Source: a virus
Direction: 5' to 3' (one strand)
Virus record (IMG/VR): IMGVR_UViG_3300032308_002010
Location: 1 to 64,000 of that record
DNA: 64,000 bases
The notes under the pieces are model-generated. The model saw only the letters and a program-made list of their open reading frames with translations. It searched no databases and was not told where the DNA came from. This document shows positions 1-6,725 of the stretch, piece by piece; the first letter of the stretch is position 1; every line of letters starts with the position of its first letter. The position numbers and the translations under genes were made by a program.

Positions 1-174
1 ATCAGAAACAGGCATACCGTTTTCCCAGTTGTATGGGCCAAATTTTTCGGCGCCTTCGTGGTAGGTCTGCGCGAGGGCCCGCAGACCGATTGGCGAGATT
101 AGGTCGTAGCGCACGGCGTCGCAATCGGCGCTGCGTACGGCGCCGGTGTCATACTCGTGGCGTTCGTTGCTCAT
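1..174 (-). CDS. dATP/dGTP diphosphohydrolase-like protein, N-terminal part (partial)
   Basis: The gene runs off the left edge; only the first 58 codons are present. The motif RYDLISPIGLRALAQTYHEG followed by AEKFGPYNWENG matches the start of the phage family once called DUF5664, now described as the N-terminal domain of dATP/dGTP pyrophosphohydrolases (MazG-like, including MazZ of 2-aminoadenine phages). Such enzymes remove pyrophosphate from dNTPs in the host cytoplasm and so shape the nucleotide pool. The ATG at 174 overlaps the stop of the upstream gene (ATGA), so the two are probably translationally coupled. The catalytic part lies outside the window, so activity and substrate cannot be judged. 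Confidence 0.65.
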   Translation of the reverse strand, partial: MSNERHEYDTGAVRSADCDAVRYDLISPIGLRALAQTYHEGAEKFGPYNWENGMPVSD

Positions 175-485
175 GCTGAAAAGCCTTCTTGGCGAAAAGC
201 AAAGTAAAACCGCGGGTCGTCATTGAATGCTACGGTACCGCGTGCGCCGTCGGACTTTCGAATTACGTGAACGTACGGCGGCTCAAAGTGCGACACCTCA
301 AACGTGTCTAACAGTTGCTCGCTGTCCCAGACCTGTTCGTTGTACTGGTCTTGCAGCACAGCGCGAATTTCGTCTGGCCCGCGGCGGGCAAGTTGTTCCT
401 TGATAACATTACGCAACATCACATGTCCGAGATCGTCGAGCTGTATTTGAGTTGCGAGTTCTTTAGCTTTGGGTGGTGTCGGCAT
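171..485 (-). CDS. conserved phage-type hypothetical protein, 104 aa
   Basis: No function recognised. The chosen ATG at 485 (MPTPPKAKEL) overlaps the end of the upstream gene by 23 bases. In-frame alternatives are ATG 542 and TTG 581, but those would lie deeper inside the upstream gene; none has a clear Shine-Dalgarno. The protein begins with a proline-rich stretch, then a charged helical region (about residues 18-50), then an acidic and aromatic part (VSHFEPPYVHVIRKSDG, later RFYFAFRQEG) that looks like a small beta domain. Its stop overlaps the next start (ATGA). Confidence 0.6.
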   Translation of the reverse strand: MPTPPKAKELATQIQLDDLGHVMLRNVIKEQLARRGPDEIRAVLQDQYNEQVWDSEQLLDTFEVSHFEPPYVHVIRKSDGARGTVAFNDDPRFYFAFRQEGFSA

Positions 486-849
486 TGGGTTGTGCAAGCT
501 TGTCCAGTTCTTCTTTCTGTTGTTTAATTTGTTCTGCGACATGCGCAGCGTACTGGTCAAGCATCCGAAGCTGGCCGACAAGATCTTTGTGTACGTCGAC
601 GCTAAATAGTGAGAGTCTGCGCAACAGTAAGAGCAGACTCGCCGTGAACGGCGGCTCTTTACTGCGCAGACTTAAAAATCCGGGCGGCGCATTCTCCGGC
701 TGCGACGACCACAGCGGCACAATTGCGAGGCCGTGTAGTTCTGGTACAGCGGCCATTATTTCGTTGCAAAATTCTTCTCCGCGCCGCGTAAACTCTACGT
801 CAAACGGGAGGCGGGTAGCTTGCTGCTCAGGTTGCTGCGGCGTATCCAT
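463..849 (-). CDS. hypothetical protein, 128 aa
   Basis: Function unknown. The ATG at 849 has an AAAGGATG-type ribosome-binding site a few bases upstream; the longer in-frame extension to 897 would invade the upstream gene. The N-terminus is glutamine-rich (DTPQQPEQQ). The middle contains a leucine-rich stretch (SLLLLLRRLSLF). The last third is a charged, probably coiled helix (HVAEQIKQQKEELDKL). It sits in a run of closely packed small genes on the same strand. Confidence 0.65.
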   Translation of the reverse strand: MDTPQQPEQQATRLPFDVEFTRRGEEFCNEIMAAVPELHGLAIVPLWSSQPENAPPGFLSLRSKEPPFTASLLLLLRRLSLFSVDVHKDLVGQLRMLDQYAAHVAEQIKQQKEELDKLAQPNADTTQS

Positions 850-862
850 TAAACATCCTTTG

Positions 863-1210
863 TTATTTCGCGTAGCGCGATTCTTTTGGGAGCACACCGT
901 CGATTACGTTACCGAGGCGTGTGGCGGCAAGGCTGTAGATCACTACCCGAATGGCAGCCTCGACCATACCGCCAATTCCTGTTCCTGCCAAGAGCAGTAA
1001 AAACAGATAAAATGGCGCGTGATACGACTTGCAAAACGGGCAATTGATCAGCTCTAAGAGCTTTCCTTTTGCCGTGTCGTATGGTGTCACATCTTGAAGT
1101 GCTTGCGCATAAGCGCGTGCCGTCTCAAACAACGAGCCTTTGTGCCACACTTCAATAATTGCGCCAGCCGCAAATGTGACAGCCAAAAAATCTAAAGCGG
1201 TTATAGTCAT
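863..1210 (-). CDS. DUF1360-like small membrane protein, 115 aa
   Basis: The start ATG at 1210 overlaps the preceding stop (ATGA), which excludes the longer upstream extension. Residues about 4-20 (LDFLAVTFAAGAIIEVW) and about 67-85 (FYLFLLLLAGTGIGGM) are membrane-like. Between them is INCPFCKSYHAP. A CxxC motif followed by aromatic residues at the edge of a membrane helix is typical of DUF1360 proteins, which occur in bacteria and many phages and have no known role. It follows two more small membrane proteins in the same operon, which suggests a membrane-associated set. Confidence 0.55.
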   Translation of the reverse strand: MTITALDFLAVTFAAGAIIEVWHKGSLFETARAYAQALQDVTPYDTAKGKLLELINCPFCKSYHAPFYLFLLLLAGTGIGGMVEAAIRVVIYSLAATRLGNVIDGVLPKESRYAK

Positions 1211-1389
1211 CGCCGTTTTCGTTTGGGTTGATTTGCAGTGTAGCCGTTCATAAAACAAGCGCCACTATAAATCGCGCCGGCTGCCATAAGCAAGCCCGCA
1301 AAGCCAACCTGCGACATTGCGCAGATACCGGCAAAAAGCATGAGAGCGGCATAACCTGAGAAGGTTGCACTAGGATCTGATTGCGACAT
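1207..1389 (-). CDS. small membrane protein, 60 aa
   Basis: Function unknown. After a short polar N-terminus (SQSDPSATFSG) the protein carries two hydrophobic stretches, about residues 13-30 and 31-48, and ends in a basic tail (NQPKRKRR). By the positive-inside rule the tail should face the cytoplasm. The ATG at 1389 directly follows the TAA of the upstream gene, and its stop overlaps the next start, so it sits in a tightly coupled operon. It could be holin-like in shape, but no lysis gene is nearby, so this is not proposed. Confidence 0.55.
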   Translation of the reverse strand: MSQSDPSATFSGYAALMLFAGICAMSQVGFAGLLMAAGAIYSGACFMNGYTANQPKRKRR

Positions 1390-1614
1390 TTACGGAGCCT
1401 GACTGTCGCCGTGCGGCCACACCTGTGTTCGAGTCGTGTCCGGCGCGGCTGGGTTAAATTGATAATAGGGTAGCGGCAACGGCGCCTCAAGTTTAAGATG
1501 GTTCACGGCATTATCCGGCAGGTAAACCTGTGGTCCGGGTCCGCGTCGGGTGCCTTCCGTGTAAATCTGTTTACGTTCTTGATACAGCTTTGCAGAGCGT
1601 CCGACGTTAGCCAT
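1390..1614 (-). CDS. hypothetical protein, 74 aa
   Basis: First gene of the small operon that runs from 1614 down. It has a strong GGAGGT ribosome-binding site about 5 bases before the ATG at 1614, and a TATACT hexamer lies further upstream. The protein is rich in proline, tyrosine and charged residues (GPGPQVYLPDNAV, PLPLPYYQFNP) with no membrane segment. No family is recognised. Confidence 0.6.
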   Translation of the reverse strand: MANVGRSAKLYQERKQIYTEGTRRGPGPQVYLPDNAVNHLKLEAPLPLPYYQFNPAAPDTTRTQVWPHGDSQAP

Positions 1615-1650
1615 ATAACCTCCAATGAGTGCGCGTACGGGTCACCGTTT

Positions 1651-1656
1651 AGTATA
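1651..1656 (-). promoter_or_regulatory. candidate -10 element (TATACT), minus strand
   Basis: TATACT lies between the end of the 54-aa gene and the start of the 74-aa gene, 37 bases from that ATG. It matches five of six bases of the sigma-70 -10 consensus. No convincing -35 is seen at 16-18 bases upstream. The same hexamer is found just before three other minus-strand genes (near 5835, 52528 and 55708), which is the main support. Confidence 0.3.
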
Positions 1657-1672
1657 CCCGGACGCGCACCGA

Positions 1673-1837
1673 TCACTTGCGAGTTGTTTCTTTGGCAGCC
1701 GCAACTGCAACCTGACACATGTAACCGAGTACATTTGCCAGTCCAGCAAGGCCATAAATGAAAACATGCCCCGTGTACTTGAGGCTGTCTTCAACCCATT
1801 GAAATTCTGACTCGCTACCGTTGTTATTGTGGTTCAT
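1673..1837 (-). CDS. small membrane protein divergent to terL, 54 aa
   Basis: An unbroken frame begins at the ATG complementary to 1835-1837 and ends in TGA at 1673. The product starts MNHNNNGSESEF, has one likely membrane helix (about residues 24-48, VFIYGLAGLANVLGYM onward) and a short basic end (KETTRK). The start shares the CATG palindrome with the plus-strand terminase start. A weak CAGGT lies upstream. Composition and placement match the neighbouring small membrane proteins, which supports a real gene even though it is short. Confidence 0.6.
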   Translation of the reverse strand: MNHNNNGSESEFQWVEDSLKYTGHVFIYGLAGLANVLGYMCQVAVAAAKETTRK

Positions 1838-3752
1838 GAATAAACCTGATCAAACAGTTACTGAAGCAATTGACATGCCTGCCGTAGGCGTGCAATCACT
1901 TCTACAAGAATTAATCTCAATTGACGTGACGGATGTGCATTCTGTTCACGCGCGCGCGGCCGTTTTGCAGCAGCTTGCCGGTAGACATGCGTTTCCGTCT
2001 CTTGAACCGATTCTACCTTTGGTTCTGAATCTTAATGGACGCCCGTACAGCATTCAGAACCATATGCCGTTTTCCCCACTTTTCAGGCTATTAACACCAA
2101 AAAATCAGGTGTGGTGTACTGGGCGTCAGGTATCAAAATCGACCAGCCTAGCAGCGCACGGAGTTGTGGTTGCCAACTCTATCCCGTTCTTTAAGACGTT
2201 ATTCATCACACCGTTGTACGAACAGATACGCCGGTTCTCAAATAACTATGTGCGTCCGTTTATCGATCAGTCTCCTGTGAAGTCGCAATGGAGCGGCACG
2301 ACGACCGAGAATTCAGTTCTGCAAAGATCTTTTAAGAACAACTCAATGATGTTGTTCAGCTTTGCTCTTTTAGATTCGGATCGTATACGTGGTGTTTCTG
2401 CAGACCGAGTGTGTATCGACGAAGTTCAGGACATGGATCCTGATCACGTGCCGATCATTCAAGAAACTATGTCTTACTCCAAATGGGGGACTAGTTATTA
2501 CACAGGAACTCCGAAGACGCTAGATAACTTAATTTACGGATTGTATAAACGATCATCACAGGCCGAATGGTTTATACCTTGTCACGCTTGCAAGCATTGG
2601 AGCATCCCTTCGCTTGAATATGACTTGGACAAAATGATCGGCCCATACAGCGTGCATATCAGCGAGAAGTATCCGGGCACCGTCTGCGCTAAATGTCAGA
2701 AACCGATCAGCCCAAGGCATGGTCGGTGGGTGCATAGATATCCCGAACGCCGCTGGCAATTTGCCGGGTATCACGTACCACAGATGATACTACCGCTTCA
2801 TTTCTCCGACCCTGAAAAGTGGTCAACTCTATTGTTGAAGAGAGAAGGGTTTGGGAACATGACCCAAGCCCAGTTCTACAACGAAGTAATGGGAGAAAGC
2901 GTTGATACCGGTCAGAAGCTCATCAGCGAAACTGATTTGAAAGCTGCGTGCGTGCTAGACTGGGAAAACAAAAAAGAACCAGACCCTAAATGCTTCGCAA
3001 ATCTTTCGCAATACAAACATCGCATCCTTGCGATCGACTGGGGCGGCGGCGGAGAAGCCGGTATTAGTTTCACCGTGCTTGCTGTGCTGGGGTTCCGCCC
3101 GGATGGGACCATCGACACGCTTTGGGCCAAGCGCCTGCTTATTGGCGGCGATCATTTGGCCGAAGCTGTTGAATGTATGCGCTGGTCTAATTTGTTTAAT
3201 TGCGATTTTGTCGCTCACGATTACACGGGCGCCGGCACGGTCCGCGAAACGGTCATGGTGCAGGCTGGGTTTAATTTAGAGCGAGTCTTAGCGATGCGGC
3301 TTGTTCGTTCCGCGTCACAAGATTTGATGGTGTTCAAACCACCGACAGAGATCAATCATCGAGCGCACTATAGCCTCGACAAAACGCGGTCGTTGCTGTA
3401 CACGTGTCAGGCGATCAAGCTGAAGCAAGTCCGTTTCTTCCAGTATGACTGGTCGTCGCAGGACTCGCCGGGCTTGGTGTCGGACTTTCTTGCGTTGGTA
3501 GAAAGTAAAGCCGAGTCTAGACTAGGCGGCGACATTTATACCATTACAAGAAACACGTTGTTGACTGACGACTTCGCGCAGGCTGTTAACCTAGGCTGCG
3601 CCGCTCTTTGGCACGTGAATAACGCGTGGCCAAATTTCGCGGAGATTGCTGGCGTAGCGAGGTTAAGTGAGCGCGTTGTCAAGACGGAAACGCCGATGGA
3701 TGACGACTGGGCGGATGACGCCATCGGTCAAAACTATTTCAGCGGATATTAA
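1836..3752 (+). CDS. terL: terminase large subunit (packaging ATPase/nuclease)
   Basis: Packages DNA into the prohead at the portal. The N-terminal ATPase has a Walker A-like loop at about residues 92-104 (TGRQVSKST, with serine where glycine is usual before lysine), a Walker B at about 191 (VCIDEVQDMD) and a coupling motif (YYTGTPKT). A zinc-binding pair, CHAC (about 250) and CAKC (about 285), sits between the domains as in GpA-type terminases. The RNase H-like nuclease has acidic residues in LAIDWGGG (about 398), AHDYTGAG (about 460) and DDFAQAV (about 577). The length, 638 aa, is normal. The ATG at 1836 has no clear ribosome-binding site; ATG 1875 is an alternative. The gene is alone on the plus strand and overlaps minus-strand genes at both ends. 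Confidence 0.92.
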   Translation: MNKPDQTVTEAIDMPAVGVQSLLQELISIDVTDVHSVHARAAVLQQLAGRHAFPSLEPILPLVLNLNGRPYSIQNHMPFSPLFRLLTPKNQVWCTGRQVSKSTSLAAHGVVVANSIPFFKTLFITPLYEQIRRFSNNYVRPFIDQSPVKSQWSGTTTENSVLQRSFKNNSMMLFSFALLDSDRIRGVSADRVCIDEVQDMDPDHVPIIQETMSYSKWGTSYYTGTPKTLDNLIYGLYKRSSQAEWFIPCHACKHWSIPSLEYDLDKMIGPYSVHISEKYPGTVCAKCQKPISPRHGRWVHRYPERRWQFAGYHVPQMILPLHFSDPEKWSTLLLKREGFGNMTQAQFYNEVMGESVDTGQKLISETDLKAACVLDWENKKEPDPKCFANLSQYKHRILAIDWGGGGEAGISFTVLAVLGFRPDGTIDTLWAKRLLIGGDHLAEAVECMRWSNLFNCDFVAHDYTGAGTVRETVMVQAGFNLERVLAMRLVRSASQDLMVFKPPTEINHRAHYSLDKTRSLLYTCQAIKLKQVRFFQYDWSSQDSPGLVSDFLALVESKAESRLGGDIYTITRNTLLTDDFAQAVNLGCAALWHVNNAWPNFAEIAGVARLSERVVKTETPMDDDWADDAIGQNYFSGY

Positions 3753-4075
3753 TAAATCCGCCAGCAGTAGTCTTCAATAAACTTTTTCATCGCGCCGTAG
3801 TCGCGCATTTGGGCGTTTTCAATAACGTCAACAACTGCGCCCGTCGCCGTAGCAAGCGCGGTGGCGGCCTCTCTACAATCCATTGACGAATCGTACAGTT
3901 GCCAACCGGCGCCAGAACGCGGCACAGCTGGTTCTTTTCCCTCAAACGCGTCAACAATTATCTGCTGAAATACGCCGTCTGGTTCAGTATCGCCGGCGCC
4001 AAACGCACGATACTTTGCTTGCGTTGCTTCAAATTTACTGATCGCTTCTTTGAGCGTCGTCACTGCAAGTGTCAT
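3749..4075 (-). CDS. hypothetical protein, 108 aa
   Basis: No family recognised. The protein is helical and alanine-rich (AATALATATGAVVDVIENA) and ends aromatic (FIEDYCWRIY). ATG 4075 is chosen. A TTG at 4099 is in frame and has AAAGG eight bases upstream, so the start is uncertain. Either start overlaps the upstream gene. The 3' end overlaps the convergent terminase gene by four bases. Confidence 0.55.
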   Translation of the reverse strand: MTLAVTTLKEAISKFEATQAKYRAFGAGDTEPDGVFQQIIVDAFEGKEPAVPRSGAGWQLYDSSMDCREAATALATATGAVVDVIENAQMRDYGAMKKFIEDYCWRIY

Positions 4076-4526
4076 TGGATTTGTTAATTGCGTCGACAAG
4101 CTCCATGCCTTTTTCAGTTATTGAGAAGTTGAAATCATTTTTCTCAAAATCAAACTCGGCATCGAGCAGACCTCTCTGCACACCGACGCGCATAATGTTT
4201 GATATCACGCGAGCACCAAGCGCGCGAAACAGTCCCAGCATTTTGGTTTTGTACTCTTCAAACGAGTTTGCGCCGATGCCATATACACCATCTGATTTAA
4301 CGTCAGACATCTCGCGCACAATCTGTTCAACCTCCCAGATTTCCAAAAACTGGCGCTGGTAGTCGAGCGAGCATTCGGACTCGGTGGGTTCTTCGTTTTG
4401 CAGCTTGGCAATGAAGCCGGCAAACATGATGAGTATATGATCGCGCAGATCATCAATTGAGCCGCAAATACGGCGCGCGCCCTGCTGTTCTTCGTCTTCG
4501 TTTTCGTCTTCGTAGTCTTCGAACAT
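4035..4526 (-). CDS. hypothetical acidic protein, 163 aa
   Basis: The ATG at 4526 is preceded by GAGGTAAAC, a good ribosome-binding site. The N-terminus is highly acidic (MFEDYEDENEDEEQQ). The rest is mixed helical, with a hydrophobic helix around DHILIMFAGFIAKL and a segment (FNFSITEKGMELVDAI) that resembles the wing of a winged-helix domain but cannot be assigned. It lies in a packed run of same-strand small genes and overlaps the next one by about 40 bases. Confidence 0.6.
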   Translation of the reverse strand: MFEDYEDENEDEEQQGARRICGSIDDLRDHILIMFAGFIAKLQNEEPTESECSLDYQRQFLEIWEVEQIVREMSDVKSDGVYGIGANSFEEYKTKMLGLFRALGARVISNIMRVGVQRGLLDAEFDFEKNDFNFSITEKGMELVDAINKSNDTCSDDAQRSDQ

Positions 4527-4533
4527 GTTTACC

Positions 4534-4848
4534 TCAAGCGGTCCCGGCGGCGATACGGGCGGTAGCCAGTGCAGCGTCGTAGTTGCCGCGGGCGATCATA
4601 CGCGCGTGGGCAGCGTCGCGGCACTGTCCGAGATAGTCAGAGTAGGCGTCGTCTGTGTTGACCAGCGCTTCGGCCGAGCTGAAGCTGTGCGGTTTGCCGG
4701 TCAGCGGGTTGTCGCCGCTACGCATGATCCGCTCGACTGCGGCCATCTTGACCGCGATCCGATTGTCTTCCAGTTCCGACTCGCTGCGTACGGCGTCAGC
4801 GAGAGCCGCCGCAGCGGCGGTAATGTTATCGGCAAAATTCTTTGACAT
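4534..4848 (-). CDS. hypothetical alanine-rich protein, 104 aa
   Basis: ATG 4848 is chosen because AAGGAG lies five bases upstream; a GTG at 4854 overlaps the previous stop but is less well placed. The sequence is mostly helical and alanine-rich (NITAAAAALADAV, AALATARIAAGTA), with a short polar middle (GDNPLTGKPHSFSSAE). No domain is recognised. The stop lies seven bases before the next start. Confidence 0.6.
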   Translation of the reverse strand: MSKNFADNITAAAAALADAVRSESELEDNRIAVKMAAVERIMRSGDNPLTGKPHSFSSAEALVNTDDAYSDYLGQCRDAAHARMIARGNYDAALATARIAAGTA

Positions 4849-4850
4849 GG

Positions 4851-5123
4851 TCACTCCTTATTGTCTACAGCGCGACGAACACAAAGTATGTCGTCAAGCG
4901 CGCGGTCTAGCATGTGGACGGCTTCTTCGCGGTTGCCCGCTTCAGCCAGTTCAAAAAGCAGAAATGCAAACAGCGTGTCGCCGCATTCGCGAATTTGTTG
5001 TTTGCGTTGGCGGTTAATGTAATCGTGAAACGTTTCGTGAGTTTCGGGCGGATCGAGCGCCAACAAATCAGCCGCCGGATATGAATCGTACACTTCTTTC
5101 GGAGTTAATGGATTATTCGTCAT
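4851..5123 (-). CDS. hypothetical protein, 90 aa
   Basis: Small soluble protein of unknown function. ATG 5123 is preceded closely by GGAGAG and overlaps the end of the upstream gene by 11 bases, which excludes the long arginine-rich extension to 5318. It is acidic, with an N-terminal LTPKEVYDSYPAADLLALDP segment and a C-terminal helical half (LFAFLLFELAEAGNREEAV) that could form a helical hairpin. Confidence 0.6.
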   Translation of the reverse strand: MTNNPLTPKEVYDSYPAADLLALDPPETHETFHDYINRQRKQQIRECGDTLFAFLLFELAEAGNREEAVHMLDRALDDILCVRRAVDNKE

Positions 5124-5349
5124 CTCTCCAGTTTTGTTTTTCTTGTCGCGTCGGTTGCCGCGTGGGATACTTTTCCGGGTGGCAGACCTGACAGCGTGCG
5201 CGGCCGCAGGCGAATGCGCGGCGCGTTTTGCGGAAGCTACCAATAACCGGCAGGTACTCGTTGAAATTTTCGCCGAACCAGCCGCCGATATTTTTAAATT
5301 CGCGCATACGCGTTTCAATGATGTGCTGTTCGCTGTGGTATCGTTTCAT
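5113..5349 (-). CDS. hypothetical basic protein with CxxC, 78 aa
   Basis: Begins at ATG 5349. The N-terminal half is helical and aromatic (FKNIGGWFGENFNEYL). The C-terminal half is basic with three cysteines, CGRARCQVCHPEKYP, which may bind a metal. The tail is strongly charged (RQPTRQEKQNWRDDE). Basic, Cys-containing small phage proteins often bind nucleic acid, but this is only inference. No good Shine-Dalgarno is visible. Confidence 0.55.
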   Translation of the reverse strand: MKRYHSEQHIIETRMREFKNIGGWFGENFNEYLPVIGSFRKTRRAFACGRARCQVCHPEKYPTRQPTRQEKQNWRDDE

Positions 5350-5352
5350 TGG

Positions 5353-5805
5353 TTACTCGCCGTTTGATTCACAGTAAATGACAATTTTGCAGCCACACTG
5401 CTCAGCTAGTTTAATAACGTCGGGTGAGTACACAGACACAATCTGATCGCGTTTAACTGCGCCAGTTGTGATCAGCGCCTGCAACCCAAGTTTGGCTATA
5501 CCGCGCCGTCTGTATTCCGGGTCTACGAAACACTCAATTGTTTGCGCTGTGATTAGTTGGCCTTTGAATTTTTCAGGCCACAGGCGCGAACCGACCCAGC
5601 CGGCAAGCGTCTCATCTACCCACACAAGCGCTATAGCCATTTCTGGGTGCGGCTGCGTGTGGTTGCCGTGCAGGTATCGCTTGCTGAGTTCTTTTTGTAT
5701 TGAACTAGCGCTGCCGGAATCAGGCCACGACAATCTTGTCATGATTGCCGTCACATCGACCAACCCAAGTCGGTTGATGTCTTTGATTTTGATAGTAATA
5801 TCCAT
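5353..5805 (-). CDS. GNAT-family N-acetyltransferase, 150 aa
   Basis: ATG 5805 has GGAGGA about eight bases upstream. The central segment IECFVDPEYRRRGIAKLGLQ matches GNAT motif A: a beta strand, then R-R-R-G-I-A, the loop that binds the acetyl-CoA pyrophosphate, then a helix. The preceding strand (AIALVWVDETLAGWVGS) and a C-terminal SPDVIKLAEQCGCKI segment also fit the fold, and the length is typical. GNATs transfer acetyl groups from acetyl-CoA to amines; the substrate cannot be told. A TATACT element lies 27 bases upstream, between it and the tRNA. Confidence 0.8.
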   Translation of the reverse strand: MDITIKIKDINRLGLVDVTAIMTRLSWPDSGSASSIQKELSKRYLHGNHTQPHPEMAIALVWVDETLAGWVGSRLWPEKFKGQLITAQTIECFVDPEYRRRGIAKLGLQALITTGAVKRDQIVSVYSPDVIKLAEQCGCKIVIYCESNGE

Positions 5806-5831
5806 GCTGTGTCCTCCGCGACACAACATGA

Positions 5832-5837
5832 AGTATA
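5832..5837 (-). promoter_or_regulatory. candidate -10 element (TATACT), minus strand
   Basis: TATACT lies just after the 3' end of the tRNA-Thr and 27 bases before the GNAT gene, with GGAGGA in between. It is identical to elements before three other minus-strand genes. The -35 region would fall inside the tRNA T-arm and shows no consensus. Confidence 0.3.
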
Positions 5838-5840
5838 CAA

Positions 5841-5913
5841 AGCCGGCGGTCGGATTCGAACCGACGACCTACTGATTACAAATCAGTGGCTCTACCAACT
5901 GAGCTACGCCGGC
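5841..5913 (-). tRNA. tRNA-Thr (anticodon UGU)
   Basis: Read on the minus strand, the 73-nt sequence folds as a full cloverleaf. It has a 7-bp acceptor stem (GCCGGCG with CGCCGGC), a D arm with AGCTCAGTTGGTAGAGC, an anticodon stem ACTGA/TCAGT closing loop TTTGTAA (anticodon TGT, threonine, reads ACA and related codons), and a T arm with GGTTCGAATCC. The CCA end is not encoded, so host enzymes would add it. It is the only tRNA seen here. Confidence 0.95.
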
Positions 5914-5918
5914 AAGCT

Positions 5919-6386
5919 TTAAACAGGTTCAGTAATTAAACCAGTTGGCCAGTAGTATGGCAGGTGGATCGGCTCCTGCCAACCAAACCGAGAATAGTGG
6001 CGAAAATCTTTGCGGAGAAGATTGCTGCGGTGGCTGGCGTGAAATTTTTCGTCACCAATCCACGGCGGGTACACGTTTCGGTCTATTGTGTTGCGCAGCC
6101 TTGTGTAGCTGCCCATGAATTGCCGGCAGAGCGTGTCATTAAATCCGCGACGTATCCACTCACGGCACACGACTACGGCGTATACGGCCAGCGCTGTTTC
6201 GTAGCCAGTCCACATACGGACAGCGGGATGATTACGCCAGCTACTTGTTCCGGGCTCGTGTTCGCCTACTGGAACGCCAAGGCAGAGCAGGATCTGTTTA
6301 CATTCAACCCTTTGTTTTCCCAACCTTTTATTGTCAAGGCAGGCGGCCGAGTGTTTGAATCTCGGCAGGGGCAAGAATGTTTGCAT
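5919..6386 (-). CDS. pyrimidine-dimer DNA glycosylase-like protein (MSMEG_6728 type), 155 aa
   Basis: The sequence follows a conserved small family: MQTFLPLPRFKHSAACLD, then KRLGKQRVECKQIL, WRNHPAVRMWTGYE, and FHASHRSNLLRKD near the end. Members are often annotated as pyrimidine-dimer DNA glycosylase/endonuclease V-like and are common in phages; experimental support is limited. If correct, it would act in repair of UV-damaged DNA. It is full length for the family. It starts five bases before the stop of the acidic gene upstream and lies next to the tRNA. Confidence 0.7.
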   Translation of the reverse strand: MQTFLPLPRFKHSAACLDNKRLGKQRVECKQILLCLGVPVGEHEPGTSSWRNHPAVRMWTGYETALAVYAVVVCREWIRRGFNDTLCRQFMGSYTRLRNTIDRNVYPPWIGDEKFHASHRSNLLRKDFRHYSRFGWQEPIHLPYYWPTGLITEPV

Positions 6387-6390
6387 TTAA

Positions 6391-6723
6391 TCAGTCGTCA
6401 AACTCGTCGTCAAAATCTTCTTTGTATGCCGGGTCATCGTCTTCTTCGTCTTCGTAGTCTTCGTCACAATTTTCATCTTCGTCGCTCCACTCTTCTTCTT
6501 CGTCTTCATCTTCTTCGTCATCGTCTTCGTCGTCGTCTTCGTCGTCAGTAAAAATGTAGTTCGGTTTTGAAAAATCGCTATCTTTGTCTTCGTCGTCGTC
6601 GTTTTCGTCGTCGTTTACAAACTGCCACTCTTCTTCAATAAAGTCGTCGTCTAATCCGTCGTCGTGCCGCGCGGCCTTCTCATCCCTGTGTCGACGAAAC
6701 GAAGCGTGCTCAAAGTAGCGCAT
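6391..6723 (-). CDS. extremely acidic low-complexity protein, 110 aa
   Basis: After a basic N-terminus (FEHASFRRHRDEKAARHDD) nearly the whole protein is aspartate and glutamate, with runs such as DDEDDDEDDDEEDEDEEEE. It is likely disordered and strongly negative. Such proteins can act as DNA mimics or bind basic proteins, but no specific partner is indicated. Low-complexity GA-rich DNA underlies it. The frame is supported by close packing: a 2-base gap to the primase-like gene and a 4-base gap to the next. Confidence 0.7.
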   Translation of the reverse strand: MRYFEHASFRRHRDEKAARHDDGLDDDFIEEEWQFVNDDENDDDEDKDSDFSKPNYIFTDDEDDDEDDDEEDEDEEEEWSDEDENCDEDYEDEEDDDPAYKEDFDDEFDD

Positions 6724-6725
6724 GG

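Noticed and set aside
473-1000. 175-codon plus-strand frame
   Set aside because: It lies opposite two well-supported minus genes, is rich in serine and cysteine as expected of an antisense frame, and has no ribosome-binding site.
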